Below the pieces are notes generated by a model. That model ran no database searches. It saw only the letters and a list, made by a program, of their open reading frames with translations, and was not told the DNA's origin. Position numbers and translations under genes: made by a program. Below are positions 33,933 to 42,997 of a stretch of DNA of 64,000 nt, one piece after another. How positions within the stretch are numbered: position 1 is the stretch's first letter; the number at the start of each line of letters is the position of its first letter. Origin of the DNA: an uncultured Catenibacillus sp. Lineage in GTDB: Bacteria; Bacillota; Clostridia; Lachnospirales; Lachnospiraceae. The DNA is taken from contig CAKRHR010000008.1 in the NCBI GenBank assembly GCA_934339005.1, positions 19,980 through 83,979 on the forward strand, read 5' to 3'.

Positions 33933-34347
33933 TTTAATGAAAACAATTCTTATGAGTAATATCATCTTATGTATTGGCAAGGAAAGAACAAAAATATATA
34001 AAAGAACATGAAATAAACGAAAAGTATTTAACAGGGTATAACCACAATAATATATGAAAAGTTAGATAAACATAACAATTATAAAATTATTTTAATATAG
34101 CTTTTTGAATATATGTATATATATCATGCTTTATTAAAAATATTAAAATAGTAATGTAAAAAGTTAGAATAGGATAACAAATATAAGAAAACTGCAAAAA
34201 ACGTTAAATAGCAAAATAAAATAGCAAATATATTAATATTAAAATATCTTTGACGCAATAATGATATCAGCGTTGAAAAATTAAAACTTTGTTTATGCTT
34301 GTGCAATAAGGAGTTTGGTTTTGAAACCTGTTAAATATGGAAGTACA

Positions 34348-34410
34348 AGACATCCGACGGATGTCTGTTCTATGAGGATAGAAGTTGAATCTATGAGGAC
34401 AGAAGTGAAA
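34348..34410. repeat. Short palindrome and duplicated 21-mer within the parS region
   Basis: AGACATCCG-A-CGGATGTCT (34348-34366) is a 9-bp perfect inverted repeat. It is followed directly by two adjacent 21-nt copies beginning TCTATGAGGA (34369-34389, 34390-34410) that differ at a few positions. GC content is higher than in the surrounding DNA. Function unknown. Confidence 0.6.
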
Positions 34411-34800
34411 TCCAGACAGTAGCGATTTTATAGTAGATCAGTGTATTCTGAATGTTTTTATATTATGGAAGTAGCGTTGCCTGCAGAACAATTTGTGATA
34501 TCAAGGCAGAAAAATATTTTTGGTACTTATATCATATTGTGATAAAGTCGAAAATACATATTTGCAATTATATTGTTTTGAATAAAATATAAATGGATGA
34601 TATATTTAAAATATTCTAAAACTTCATTTGAATACATATATTACGTTACAAATTAAATAATTTATACTAAAAATATGTCAAATACATAATGGGTTAAATA
34701 TATGAAAAAAGGATAACTGCAAAAAACAATGAATAAATAATGAAAAAGAATTAATGCACGGAGATGGGCAGTAAACAAATATATATAATATGTAAATAAA

Positions 34801-34816
34801 TGTTTCACGTGAAACA
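34801..34816. other. parS site 3
   Basis: A perfect TGTTTCACGTGAAACA palindrome. Confidence 0.97.
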
Positions 34817-34944
34817 TTTAAAGTAAGCAAAAAAATGAAAAATATAATTAGTAAAATAGAAAGTAAAATAAAATAGAAAAGTAAAATAAAATAGAAAAAT
34901 AAAAAAAGAATAGAAAAATAGAATAGAAAAATAGAATAGAAAAA

Positions 34945-34988
34945 TAAAATAGGATAAATGTTTCACGTGAAACATTTATCCTATTTTA
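34945..34988. terminator. 44-bp perfect palindrome centred on parS; possible argS terminator
   Basis: Fourteen further bases on each side of parS site 4 are complementary (TAAAATAGGATAAA and its complement), giving 22-bp arms with no mismatch. It begins 54 nt past the argS stop, ends in T-rich sequence in the minus direction, and could act as a terminator as well as a ParB site. Confidence 0.6.
34959..34974. other. parS site 4
   Basis: A perfect TGTTTCACGTGAAACA at the dyad of the 44-bp palindrome, 68 bp before the argS stop codon. Confidence 0.97.
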
Positions 34989-35042
34989 CTTAACTTTATC
35001 GTACTATTTTATGATATTTGATTAGTAAATATCTAGCCTTAT

Positions 35043-36731
35043 TTACATTTGTTCTGGGCAAGAAATGCCAAGAAGTCTTAATGCATCTTTGAGGATGTTC
35101 TTGGTAATCTTAACGACATTGACACGGGCAGTTTTAACATTTTCATCTTCAACCATAATCTGACATTCATGATAGAATTTGTTAAATGTCTGAGCAAGAT
35201 CCATAGAATATCTGGCAATCACAGATGGTTCAAGTTTTTCAGCAGCATCCTTAATTACAGCAGGGTAGCGGTCGATAACTTTTAATAATGCCATTGTGTA
35301 TTCGTCTGTTAAAACTGAGTAATCAATATTCTCTGAAGAAACATCACCGGTTTTTCTAAGTACACTTGCAGCTCTTGCATAAGTATACTGAACATAAGGA
35401 CCAGTTTCACCGTCAAAGTTCAAAATCTTATCCCAGTCAAATACAACATCTTTAATACGCTGGTTATATAAATCATTGAAAAGAATAGCGCCGATGCCAA
35501 CCTGTTTTGCAACCTGTTCTTTGTCCGGAAGGTCTGGGTTCTTTTCGTTAATGATTGTTTCAATCTTATGAATAGATTCGTTTAAGATATCTTCAGCATA
35601 AATAACATTGCCATGGCGTGTAGATAATTTACCGCCCTTCAGGCTGACAAGACCGTAAGGTACATGCATTAAATTCTTGTACCAGTCGTAGCCCATTAAT
35701 TCAATAACTTTGAACCACTGCGCAAAGTGAAGTTTCTGTTCAAGACCAGTGACATAAATACATTTGTCAAAGTCATAAGTTTTCTTACGGTATAAAGCAG
35801 CGGAAATATCACGAGTTGCATATAATGAACTTCCGTCTTTTTTAGTGATCAGACAAGGAGGCATGTTATATTCTTCAAGATTAACAATCTGAGCACCATC
35901 ACTTAAAGTGATTAAACCTTTTTCTTTTAATTCATCGATAACGGCCGCCATCTTATCGTTATAGAAACTTTCGCCGGCATATGAATCGAATTCAATGCCA
36001 AGCATATCGTAAACACGAAGGAATTCTTTTAAACTGATTTCACGGAACCATTTCCAGATAGCTAATGCTTCTTCATCACCATGTTCCATTTTTGTAAACC
36101 ATGCGCGGGCTTCATCGTTCAGACTGTCATCATGTTCTGCTTCATCATGGAATTTAACATAAATCTTCATCAGTTCAGAAATACCATTTTTTTCAATGGC
36201 TTCTTTGCTTCCCCATTTTTTGTAAGCAACAATCAGCTTGCCGAACTGTGTACCCCAGTCACCTAAATGGTTGATACGAACAACATCATAACCTAATTTG
36301 CGGTAAATGTTATTGATAGAGTTACCGATAATTGTTGTTCTGAGGTGACCTACATGGAAGTTTTTGGCAACGTTTGGTGAAGAATAATCAATACAAATAG
36401 TCTTGCCATTACCTTCTGTGGAACTTCCAAAATCAGTTGCGTTCAGGTAGTTATCCACGATTTGTTTTGAAAATTGAGATTTATCCACAAAGAAGTTAAG
36501 ATAACCGCCAACAACACGGATTTCTGAAAGAAAATCTGGCTGTTCGATTTTTGACTGTAATTCCTGAGCAATCATTGGAGGGGCTTTTCTATAAACCTTT
36601 GCTAATTTGAAACAAGGAAAAGCAAAATCACCCATATCAGATTTAGGTGGAATTTCAATCGCTGCAGCAATTTCTTCTCTGGATAAACCATCGATATACT
36701 GAGCTAATAAGTCAATGACTTTATTTTTCAT
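35043..36731 (-). CDS. argS: Arginyl-tRNA synthetase
   Basis: A class I aminoacyl-tRNA synthetase of 562 aa. The Arg-tRNA synthetase N-terminal domain precedes the HIGH motif 'PNVAKNFHVGHLR' near residue 120. The second signature region is 'GKLSTRHGNVI', as in many ArgRS lacking a canonical KMSKS. The C-terminal DALR anticodon-binding domain ends 'LRLLGISCPEQM'. AAAGGA lies 11 nt before the ATG. No T-box leader was found upstream. The gene runs against replication direction on this arm. Confidence 0.96.
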   Translation of the reverse strand: MKNKVIDLLAQYIDGLSREEIAAAIEIPPKSDMGDFAFPCFKLAKVYRKAPPMIAQELQSKIEQPDFLSEIRVVGGYLNFFVDKSQFSKQIVDNYLNATDFGSSTEGNGKTICIDYSSPNVAKNFHVGHLRTTIIGNSINNIYRKLGYDVVRINHLGDWGTQFGKLIVAYKKWGSKEAIEKNGISELMKIYVKFHDEAEHDDSLNDEARAWFTKMEHGDEEALAIWKWFREISLKEFLRVYDMLGIEFDSYAGESFYNDKMAAVIDELKEKGLITLSDGAQIVNLEEYNMPPCLITKKDGSSLYATRDISAALYRKKTYDFDKCIYVTGLEQKLHFAQWFKVIELMGYDWYKNLMHVPYGLVSLKGGKLSTRHGNVIYAEDILNESIHKIETIINEKNPDLPDKEQVAKQVGIGAILFNDLYNQRIKDVVFDWDKILNFDGETGPYVQYTYARAASVLRKTGDVSSENIDYSVLTDEYTMALLKVIDRYPAVIKDAAEKLEPSVIARYSMDLAQTFNKFYHECQIMVEDENVKTARVNVVKITKNILKDALRLLGISCPEQM

Positions 36732-37016
36732 AGTAAAATACGTCCTTTCTATTACTTAATTAAATGTGATTAATTATTTGATAAGCCACAAATGTAAGCT
36801 GCATCAGATGTCTTTGTGCCATTTAAATGCGGTGTTTGCCGGTGATATAGAAGATTGTTTTAAATCATAATTAAAATCATAAACTCATAATTAAAATAAG
36901 GATTAAAACAAATGAATAAAAAAACACAATGTGCATAATTATTCATCAAAATTAATAAATATACATATAAAATGTTTGCGTACAAAAAGTTTACCAAAAC
37001 TAACAAATACTAAAAG
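36732..37016. other. AT-rich spacer upstream of argS
   Basis: No gene, T-box consensus or convincing promoter was recognised in this stretch; it is rich in A-runs. Confidence 0.5.
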
Positions 37017-37196
37017 CTAAAAATTATTGATGATTAAGTCAAATGCTTTATCACGCAAGTGCGAATCAAATTTTGCACTGTATTTGTTGGCAACACCTGT
37101 CATCAGGCGCAATCTGTCATAATATTTTACAACATTCTCGCGGAAATATCTATAAAAACTTGAAGAAATATCGATATTAAAGCAAAAATGACTATA
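37017..37196 (-). pseudogene. Possible remnant of a coding sequence (no start codon)
   Basis: A 59-codon open frame between TAA and TAG with protein-like composition ('YFRENVVKYYDRLRLMTG', then 'KYSAKFDSHLRDKAFDLI'). It has no ATG, GTG or TTG before codon ~29 and no ribosome binding site. It looks like the C-terminal stub of a decayed gene. The original family was not recognised; chance cannot be excluded. Confidence 0.35.
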
Positions 37197-37257
37197 TTAC
37201 GCTGCAATGTAAAATTTTTGTTTCAGAAAAGTCCTTGAAAATGGGTTTATACATAAA

Positions 37258-37286
37258 TTGACACCATTTTTTGACTATGTTATACT
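37258..37286 (+). promoter_or_regulatory. Promoter of the alpha/beta-hydrolase gene
   Basis: A perfect TTGACA (37258-37263), 17-nt spacer, TATACT (37281-37286). Followed by a leader of about 100 nt with a TAAAAGTC/GACTTTTA inverted repeat. Confidence 0.75.
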
Positions 37287-37395
37287 CACACCAGATGATT
37301 TGTAAAAGTCGATGGCTTCTTGCCTCTAGGCATTACAGCAGACTTTTATGGGTGGCAGCAGAAATATAAAACTGACAGAAAGGATGGTTTTGTAT

Positions 37396-38349
37396 ATGCG
37401 TAGTAAGAAAATACTGGCGGCGGTTTTGACAGCGTCGGCATCTGTGGTTGGGTTGACATGGGCAGCCAATAAATTGATTTTTCATTTATCAACGATGAAA
37501 AAATTGATTTCCAATGAACACAGTGGCTTGTATCACTGGCATTTTGGAGATATTTATTATATAAAATGTGGTCAGGGCAGTCCGATTTTGCTTGTACATG
37601 ATTTAAATAGCACATCATCTTCGTATGAATGGAAGATGATGATTAACCGGCTTGCAAAGAAGCATACAGTTTATGCGATTGATTTACTTGGCTGTGGACA
37701 TTCTTCAAAACCAAAGATGACATATACAAATTATTTATATGTGCAATTACTGAATGATTTTGTGAAGGATGTCATTAAAGGCAAGACGGACATTGTGGCA
37801 ACAGCGTCGTCATCGCCACTTGCGATTATGGCATGTCATATGGATGCTTCATTATACAGAAAGATTGTGATGATTAACCCGCAAATGCCGGAGGTTTATC
37901 GCCAGACACCAACACTTGGACGAAAAGTTTTAAAATATGTGATTGAATTCCCTGTTTTCGGGACATTAATTTATAATATACGAAATGCATTTTTCTCTAT
38001 AAAAAAGACATTTGCAGACAAGTATTTTTCAGCAGATGATCATATCGAAAAAATGGATATTTATGCATATTATGAAGCTGCACATATTGGCGGTGCTGCT
38101 TCCAGATTTTTATATGCAAGCATTCGTTCAAATTATACGAATCTGCCTGTAGATAAAGCCATTCAGGACGAAAATCACAGTATATTGATTATCGGTGGCA
38201 GCGAAGTGCCGGGAATCAATCAAATCATAGAAACATATCAGACAATGAATCCGGCAATCGAAGCAGAAATTATCGAAGGAGCAAAGTATCTGCCACAGAT
38301 GGAAAAACCGGAGGCACTTGAGAATATTATAGATATATATCAGGTGTAA
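37396..38349 (+). CDS. Alpha/beta-hydrolase-fold protein with degenerate active site, membrane anchored
   Basis: A 317-aa protein with an N-terminal signal-anchor helix ('ILAAVLTASASVVGLTWAA') then an alpha/beta-hydrolase fold: 'SPILLVHDLNSTSSSYEWK', 'YAIDLLGCGHSSKP', nucleophile elbow region 'IVATASSSPLA' near residue 135, and the end block 'GAKYLPQMEKPEAL'. The usual G-x-S-x-G elbow is not intact, and the catalytic His expected in the last block ('GAGHLP' in relatives) is Tyr. Catalysis is therefore doubtful. The ATG at 37396 is preferred (AAAGGA 11 nt upstream) to one at 37348. The DUF3881 gene starts 23 nt downstream, so the two are probably co-transcribed. Confidence 0.65.
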   Translation: MRSKKILAAVLTASASVVGLTWAANKLIFHLSTMKKLISNEHSGLYHWHFGDIYYIKCGQGSPILLVHDLNSTSSSYEWKMMINRLAKKHTVYAIDLLGCGHSSKPKMTYTNYLYVQLLNDFVKDVIKGKTDIVATASSSPLAIMACHMDASLYRKIVMINPQMPEVYRQTPTLGRKVLKYVIEFPVFGTLIYNIRNAFFSIKKTFADKYFSADDHIEKMDIYAYYEAAHIGGAASRFLYASIRSNYTNLPVDKAIQDENHSILIIGGSEVPGINQIIETYQTMNPAIEAEIIEGAKYLPQMEKPEALENIIDIYQV

Positions 38350-38372
38350 AGTGATGCAGGGAAGGCGAAAAA

Positions 38373-39260
38373 ATGCATGATTATCTGAGAGCAATCGGCT
38401 TTAGCTCGATTCAGACAAAGACAGAATTTGAAAATATATTAAAAGATATAGAACAAAACCCACAAATGGATTTTATCACAGATGATGGGGTAAAACCTGT
38501 TTTGGGTGAAAAAAGTATAGATTTTGGTGAGAATATCGGCATTAATGTGCGTGGAGAATATGATGAGCAGGGTGAATTTTGCAGAGATTATTATTTTCCG
38601 TATTACAGAAGCAATGATGTCACCATGAATGAAAGTGTTAGTGTAGAGAAACATTCTGACAGATTTTCATTTGTTGGGATTACAGACCATCCAAATATAG
38701 GGGTATCTTTAATCTTTCATTTGTTAAACATGGTTGACTATGTGGATCATATGCAGCAAATGAATAAAGATGAAGCGATGAGAGATATTTGTCTGTCTGC
38801 GTTATCAGTATCCGGTAAGATTTTACTACCTTTAATGAAATCTGATGAAGATGTTCAGAAAGAAAAAATCTATTTAAAAGACAGAACTTCAAAGATTTCT
38901 GCAGCAAGAAATGGTGACCAGGATGCCATTGACAGCCTGACACTGGAGGATTTGGACCAGTTTGCCATGGCAGTGAAGCGTGCGCGCAAAGAAGATGTTT
39001 TATCTATTGTGGAAACTTATTTTATGCCGTATGGGATTGCCTGTGATCAGTATTCGATTTTAGGCACTATATTGGATGTCAATACGACAGTAAATAAATA
39101 TACAGGCGAGCAGCTTTATTTGTTAAAAGTTGAATGTAACAGCCTTGTATTTGATATATGTATTAATTCCGCAGATTTATATGGCGAGCCTGCGGTTGGA
39201 CGCAGATTCAGGGGCAATATATGGATGCAGGGCAGCGTTGTGTATCGCAATACGCTGTAA
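38373..39260 (+). CDS. DUF3881 family protein
   Basis: A cytoplasmic protein of 295 aa starting 'MHDYLRAIGFSSI', the typical beginning of the DUF3881 family found in clostridia. No membrane segments or recognised catalytic motif. The C-terminal ~100 residues ('YGIACDQYSILGTILDV', 'GRRFRGNIWMQG') look like a small beta-barrel. AGGGAAGG lies 7 nt before the ATG. Function unknown; it is second in a probable operon with the hydrolase-fold protein. Confidence 0.65.
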   Translation: MHDYLRAIGFSSIQTKTEFENILKDIEQNPQMDFITDDGVKPVLGEKSIDFGENIGINVRGEYDEQGEFCRDYYFPYYRSNDVTMNESVSVEKHSDRFSFVGITDHPNIGVSLIFHLLNMVDYVDHMQQMNKDEAMRDICLSALSVSGKILLPLMKSDEDVQKEKIYLKDRTSKISAARNGDQDAIDSLTLEDLDQFAMAVKRARKEDVLSIVETYFMPYGIACDQYSILGTILDVNTTVNKYTGEQLYLLKVECNSLVFDICINSADLYGEPAVGRRFRGNIWMQGSVVYRNTL

Positions 39261-39451
39261 CACAATCGGTATTCGTTGTCGGTTTCATATTTTTGTATAG
39301 TAAAGACGGATATAATTGCTGCTTTTTCATATGCAAAGTGCAGATAAAATGATTGATGTAAAGATACTGAATTATAGTTTGCATCCATTTGCATATCTGA
39401 AATATAACAATGCATATAAATTATAAATACATATAAAGGGCGGAAAGTTCA

Positions 39452-40192
39452 TTGAAAAAATCAGTTTCATGGATAATCATTGGTATGTGTATGGTAATTG
39501 GCGCAGGTGCTCTGATAAAATATCGTCAGCTTGCTGCGACAGAAACAATGCTTATGATGCGGGATGAAGTGACGGCGCAGATGCCTGAAGAAATCCAGAA
39601 AGAAATTGCAATTACATTTGATGACGGACCAAAACGTGGTACGACAGATGTTCTCCTTGATGGTTTAAAGGAGAGAAATGTCAGTGCCACATTTTTTTTA
39701 ATAGGTATGCAGGTGAGCGGGCTGGAGGATTTGGTGCAGCGGATGGCTGAAGAAGGTCATCAGATTGGTAACCATACCTTTAGCCATGTGAATTTGAATA
39801 CATTAGATGCTTATAAACAAAATGAAGAAATTACAATGTGCAGTCAAAATATCAGGCAGTGTGTTGAGCGAGAGCAGGTTTGTGTGCGGCCGCCTTATGG
39901 AGAAGTTAATGAATGTTTGCGTGCGTGGATTGGTGCGCCGCTTATTTTATGGTCGGTGGATACAAATGACTGGACTGGAAAAACAGCGGACGAAATCGCA
40001 GATTATATCGTAAGTGAAGCAACGGCCGGAGATATTATTCTGTTGCATGATATATATGAAAACAGTGTCCAGGGCGCATTAATGGCAATCGATCGCATGC
40101 AGGCGCAGGGCTATGTATTCGTCACCGTAGAAAAAATGTTCGCCGACCATGGTATTATCTTGGAAAATGGGAAGGTGTACAGGAAGGTATAA
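39452..40192 (+). CDS. Polysaccharide deacetylase (NodB/CE4), membrane anchored
   Basis: A 246-aa protein with an N-terminal hydrophobic anchor (~5-23) and a NodB domain: 'ITFDDGPKRGT' (catalytic Asp and metal Asp), 'GNHTFSHVN' (two metal His), 'RPPYGEVN' and 'ILLHDIY'. It removes acetyl groups from cell-wall or other N-acetylated glycans outside the membrane. The TTG start at 39452 is the only candidate before the anchor; a GGCGGAAAG site lies just upstream. Confidence 0.88.
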   Translation: MKKSVSWIIIGMCMVIGAGALIKYRQLAATETMLMMRDEVTAQMPEEIQKEIAITFDDGPKRGTTDVLLDGLKERNVSATFFLIGMQVSGLEDLVQRMAEEGHQIGNHTFSHVNLNTLDAYKQNEEITMCSQNIRQCVEREQVCVRPPYGEVNECLRAWIGAPLILWSVDTNDWTGKTADEIADYIVSEATAGDIILLHDIYENSVQGALMAIDRMQAQGYVFVTVEKMFADHGIILENGKVYRKV

Positions 40193-40226
40193 AAATAAAG
40201 CACATTTTTTGAGGAAGAAATCTAAA

Positions 40227-40748
40227 ATGAAAAAGATAAAAATCAACAGGTATTTTTCTAAAAAATATGATGATATTGATGTGTATGGAATGAAATTTTT
40301 ATCTGATAATTTATCAGATGCATGGGAGAAGGTCTTTGATATTTTCCCGGATTCAAAGATAATTGCACTTATCGAAGCGGAGTTTGACAGTCAGCAGTTA
40401 TCAGCACTGATAGATGAAAATATGCGCACATACATAGATATATTGTCTGTTTCTGAAACAACCAGTATTGTGATTTGTGATAAGACAATATTTCTGAAAT
40501 TGCTTACAAAATTAAATATAAGTGATTTGGAAGCGATATACGTTGCTGGGGGATTACATGATAATGATGTGTCCGATGAAATCATACACACTGTGCAAAC
40601 AACTCCGGCATTGATGGTAGCAAAAAATCGGGCAGACATCACTCTTTTTATCAACTTTGACGAAAATGAAATGACCATATCCGTACCAAAAATAAAATAT
40701 GCGGCGGAGGCTGTTAAAAAATATCTTTTGGAGGTTTTTGAAAAGTAG
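40227..40748 (+). CDS. Hypothetical protein
   Basis: A 173-aa soluble protein, not recognised. It alternates strands and helices ('SKIIALIEAEFDSQQLSALI', 'TTSIVICDKTIFLKLL') and ends 'AAEAVKKYLLEVFEK'. The ATG at 40227 has GAGGAAG 9 nt upstream; longer in-frame starts would overlap the deacetylase gene. It directly follows the deacetylase and may share its transcript. Confidence 0.6.
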   Translation: MKKIKINRYFSKKYDDIDVYGMKFLSDNLSDAWEKVFDIFPDSKIIALIEAEFDSQQLSALIDENMRTYIDILSVSETTSIVICDKTIFLKLLTKLNISDLEAIYVAGGLHDNDVSDEIIHTVQTTPALMVAKNRADITLFINFDENEMTISVPKIKYAAEAVKKYLLEVFEK

Positions 40749-40797
40749 TCATTGAATACGATTATAGTTTGAATAAATTTCATAAATCCATTTTAAA

Positions 40798-40826
40798 TTG
40801 CAAAGCCCAATCTTCTATATTATAAT
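40798..40826 (+). promoter_or_regulatory. Promoter of the arabinofuranosidase gene
   Basis: TTGCAA (40798-40803), 17-nt spacer, perfect TATAAT (40821-40826), 88 nt before the GH51 start. Confidence 0.6.
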
Positions 40827-40913
40827 TAAATCATAAAAATCAAGTGTTTCTGGCAACGGTATTTGGCAGGGAGAAATGCTGATGGGGATAGTGAATTTGA
40901 GGAGGATTTACCT

Positions 40914-42974
40914 ATGAAAATTGAAAGAAAATATGGAACAAAGATTTCTCAGGAAATGATAGGTTTATTTTTTGAAGATATTAATTTTGCTGCGGATGGC
41001 GGGCTTTATGCGGAAATGATCGAAAACCGTTCTTTTGAGGCAAGAGAAGCACATGGGACACCGGGAAATTTTTATGCTGTAGATGATTGTGGATATGCGT
41101 GGAAGCCTGTTTATGAAGATGGAGAAGCTGCACCTGTGATGCAGTATGTGACAGGTACACCGTTATCGACTGTGAATCCACATTACCTGCGTTTTACGGC
41201 AAATGCAGCAGGGCAGGGCTTTGCAAACCAGGCATATGATGGCATTTATCTTGAGAAAGGCGAGTCTTACAAAGTTTCTTTTTATGCAAGATGCGTCAGA
41301 TATCAGGGCGAAAACTTCGATATTGATATCAGAAAAAATGGTAAAAAATATGCACAGGGTCAGATAAAGGCAGTACAGCAGATTCCATATCTGCCGTTTG
41401 CGGACTTGAAGATGGATTTTGAACTTAAGTACGGTGATTTTGCAAAGAAGATGGCAGAAATCAAAAAGATGGACACTACCGACATGAGCAGGGAACATCA
41501 GTGGAATTATTATGAACTTGAACTGGTGGCAGAAGAATCTGTGCGTGGAGCAGAATTTGTGGTTGCTTTGGACGCGCCGGGTGTTGTTGAATTTGATTTA
41601 ATCTCCATGATGCCGAAATCTGCCGTGACAGGTGTTTTCAGAAAAGATTTATTTGAAGCATTAAAATCCATGCAACCAGGATTTATCCGTTTTCCGGGCG
41701 GTTGTATTGTGGAAGGCATCAGCCTTGAAAACCGTTACCAGTGGAAGCAGACAGTTGGTGAATTAAAAGACAGAAAATACATGCCGAATCTGTGGGCATT
41801 TGACGATGACCGCAGTAAAACAGACCTGGATGTGATGCGTCCGACATCTGCGCATTACGGACAGAGTTATGGACTGGGCTTTTATGAATATTTTGTTTTG
41901 TGTGAGCTTTTGGGTGCAAAACCGTTGCCGGTTGTTGGTATCGGTGCGGCCTGCCAGTTCCGCTCAACCGAGATGTTTGACATTGACAGTGAAGAATTTA
42001 ACCAATGTATACAAGATACGCTGGATTTGATTGAATTTGCCAATGGTCCTGTGGACAGTCACTGGGGCGGCTTAAGAGCAAAGATGGGACACCCACAGCC
42101 TTTCAATCTGGAGATGATTGGTGTCGGCAATGAACAGTGGGAAACACAGCGTGTAGATTTTTATGAGCGCCATTGCCGTTTTGAAAAGGCCATCCATGAG
42201 GTTGCACCGGACATGAAGTTAATCGGTTCTGCCGGACCAATCATTGATTTGCCTGTATTTAGTGAAGCCTGGAATTTTTACCGTCAGGGTGAAAATGAAA
42301 AAGAAGGCTTCTGCTATGCGGTAGACGAACATTATTATGTACCGCACAAGTGGATGTATGAAAATATTGATTTCTACGATAATTATCCGAGAAATGTGGC
42401 TGTATTTGCAGGTGAATATGCAGCGCATACAGAGAAAAAAGAAAATAATATGGAAAGTGCACTGGCAGAAGCAGCATTTTTGACAGGTGTTGAGAAAAAT
42501 GCGGATGTTGTCAAACTGGCTTCCTATGCACCGTTATTTAACCGTATTGGACACAGCCAGTGGCAGCCGGATATGATTTGGTTTGATGATGCCGATGTCT
42601 ATCTGACACCGAATTACTATGTCCAGAAAATGTACGCAAATCATTTGGGTGATCATACGCTGCAAATGGATGAGGTAGTAACAGCGCTTAGAAAAGAAAA
42701 CATATATATTTCTGTGTCTGAAACTGCCCCTGCGGATGGCAAAAAATCAGAAATCATTATTAAGGCGGTCAATGCCGGAGATGAAGATTTTGAATTGCCG
42801 CTGACAGATGAAGCAGGTCAGGCGATTGAAGCAGCAGGTTGTGCATGGATTTTGGAAGCCACCGGAGAAAATACCGAAAACATGCCACAGCCATCACACA
42901 TCCGTGAAGCAGAAATCAATATTAAAGGCAGCCTGACATTAAAAGCAAAAACATTTACTGTAGTGAGATTTTAG
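40914..42974 (+). CDS. GH51-like alpha-L-arabinofuranosidase
   Basis: A glycoside hydrolase of 686 aa with no signal peptide, so probably intracellular. It begins 'KYGTKISQEMIGLFFEDINF', then a beta-sandwich (carbohydrate-binding-like) insert (~60-230), a TIM barrel with 'RFPGGCIVEG' and the acid/base Glu in 'GVGNEQWE', the probable nucleophile Glu in 'VFAGEYAAH', and a C-terminal beta domain. GH51/arabinofuranosidase C-type enzymes release arabinose from arabino-oligosaccharides. No arabinose transporter or catabolic gene is adjacent. GAGGAGG lies 8 nt before the ATG. The endonuclease IV gene follows by 23 nt. Confidence 0.85.
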   Translation: MKIERKYGTKISQEMIGLFFEDINFAADGGLYAEMIENRSFEAREAHGTPGNFYAVDDCGYAWKPVYEDGEAAPVMQYVTGTPLSTVNPHYLRFTANAAGQGFANQAYDGIYLEKGESYKVSFYARCVRYQGENFDIDIRKNGKKYAQGQIKAVQQIPYLPFADLKMDFELKYGDFAKKMAEIKKMDTTDMSREHQWNYYELELVAEESVRGAEFVVALDAPGVVEFDLISMMPKSAVTGVFRKDLFEALKSMQPGFIRFPGGCIVEGISLENRYQWKQTVGELKDRKYMPNLWAFDDDRSKTDLDVMRPTSAHYGQSYGLGFYEYFVLCELLGAKPLPVVGIGAACQFRSTEMFDIDSEEFNQCIQDTLDLIEFANGPVDSHWGGLRAKMGHPQPFNLEMIGVGNEQWETQRVDFYERHCRFEKAIHEVAPDMKLIGSAGPIIDLPVFSEAWNFYRQGENEKEGFCYAVDEHYYVPHKWMYENIDFYDNYPRNVAVFAGEYAAHTEKKENNMESALAEAAFLTGVEKNADVVKLASYAPLFNRIGHSQWQPDMIWFDDADVYLTPNYYVQKMYANHLGDHTLQMDEVVTALRKENIYISVSETAPADGKKSEIIIKAVNAGDEDFELPLTDEAGQAIEAAGCAWILEATGENTENMPQPSHIREAEINIKGSLTLKAKTFTVVRF

Positions 42975-42997
42975 AAGATAATACAAGGAGAATAATC

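Larger units (their letters stand above)
33611..35042. other. AT-rich non-coding centromere-like region between parA and argS
   Basis: 1.4 kb without a credible gene. It holds four perfect parS palindromes, a short palindrome with a duplicated 21-mer (34348-34410), and A-rich low-complexity DNA with repeated AATAGAAAAATAG units (34850-34955). Only short, compositionally poor open frames with no ribosome binding site occur. Confidence 0.8.

Noticed and set aside
34124..34306. 60-codon minus-strand frame in the parS region
   Set aside because: Phe/Tyr/Leu-rich translation of AT-rich DNA without a start signal.
36732..37016. T-box leader for argS
   Set aside because: The AGGGTGGNACCGCG core was looked for on the minus strand upstream of argS and is not present.
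40149..40226. Longer start for the 173-aa hypothetical protein
   Set aside because: It would overlap the deacetylase gene and lacks a ribosome binding site; the ATG at 40227 has GAGGAAG at good spacing.
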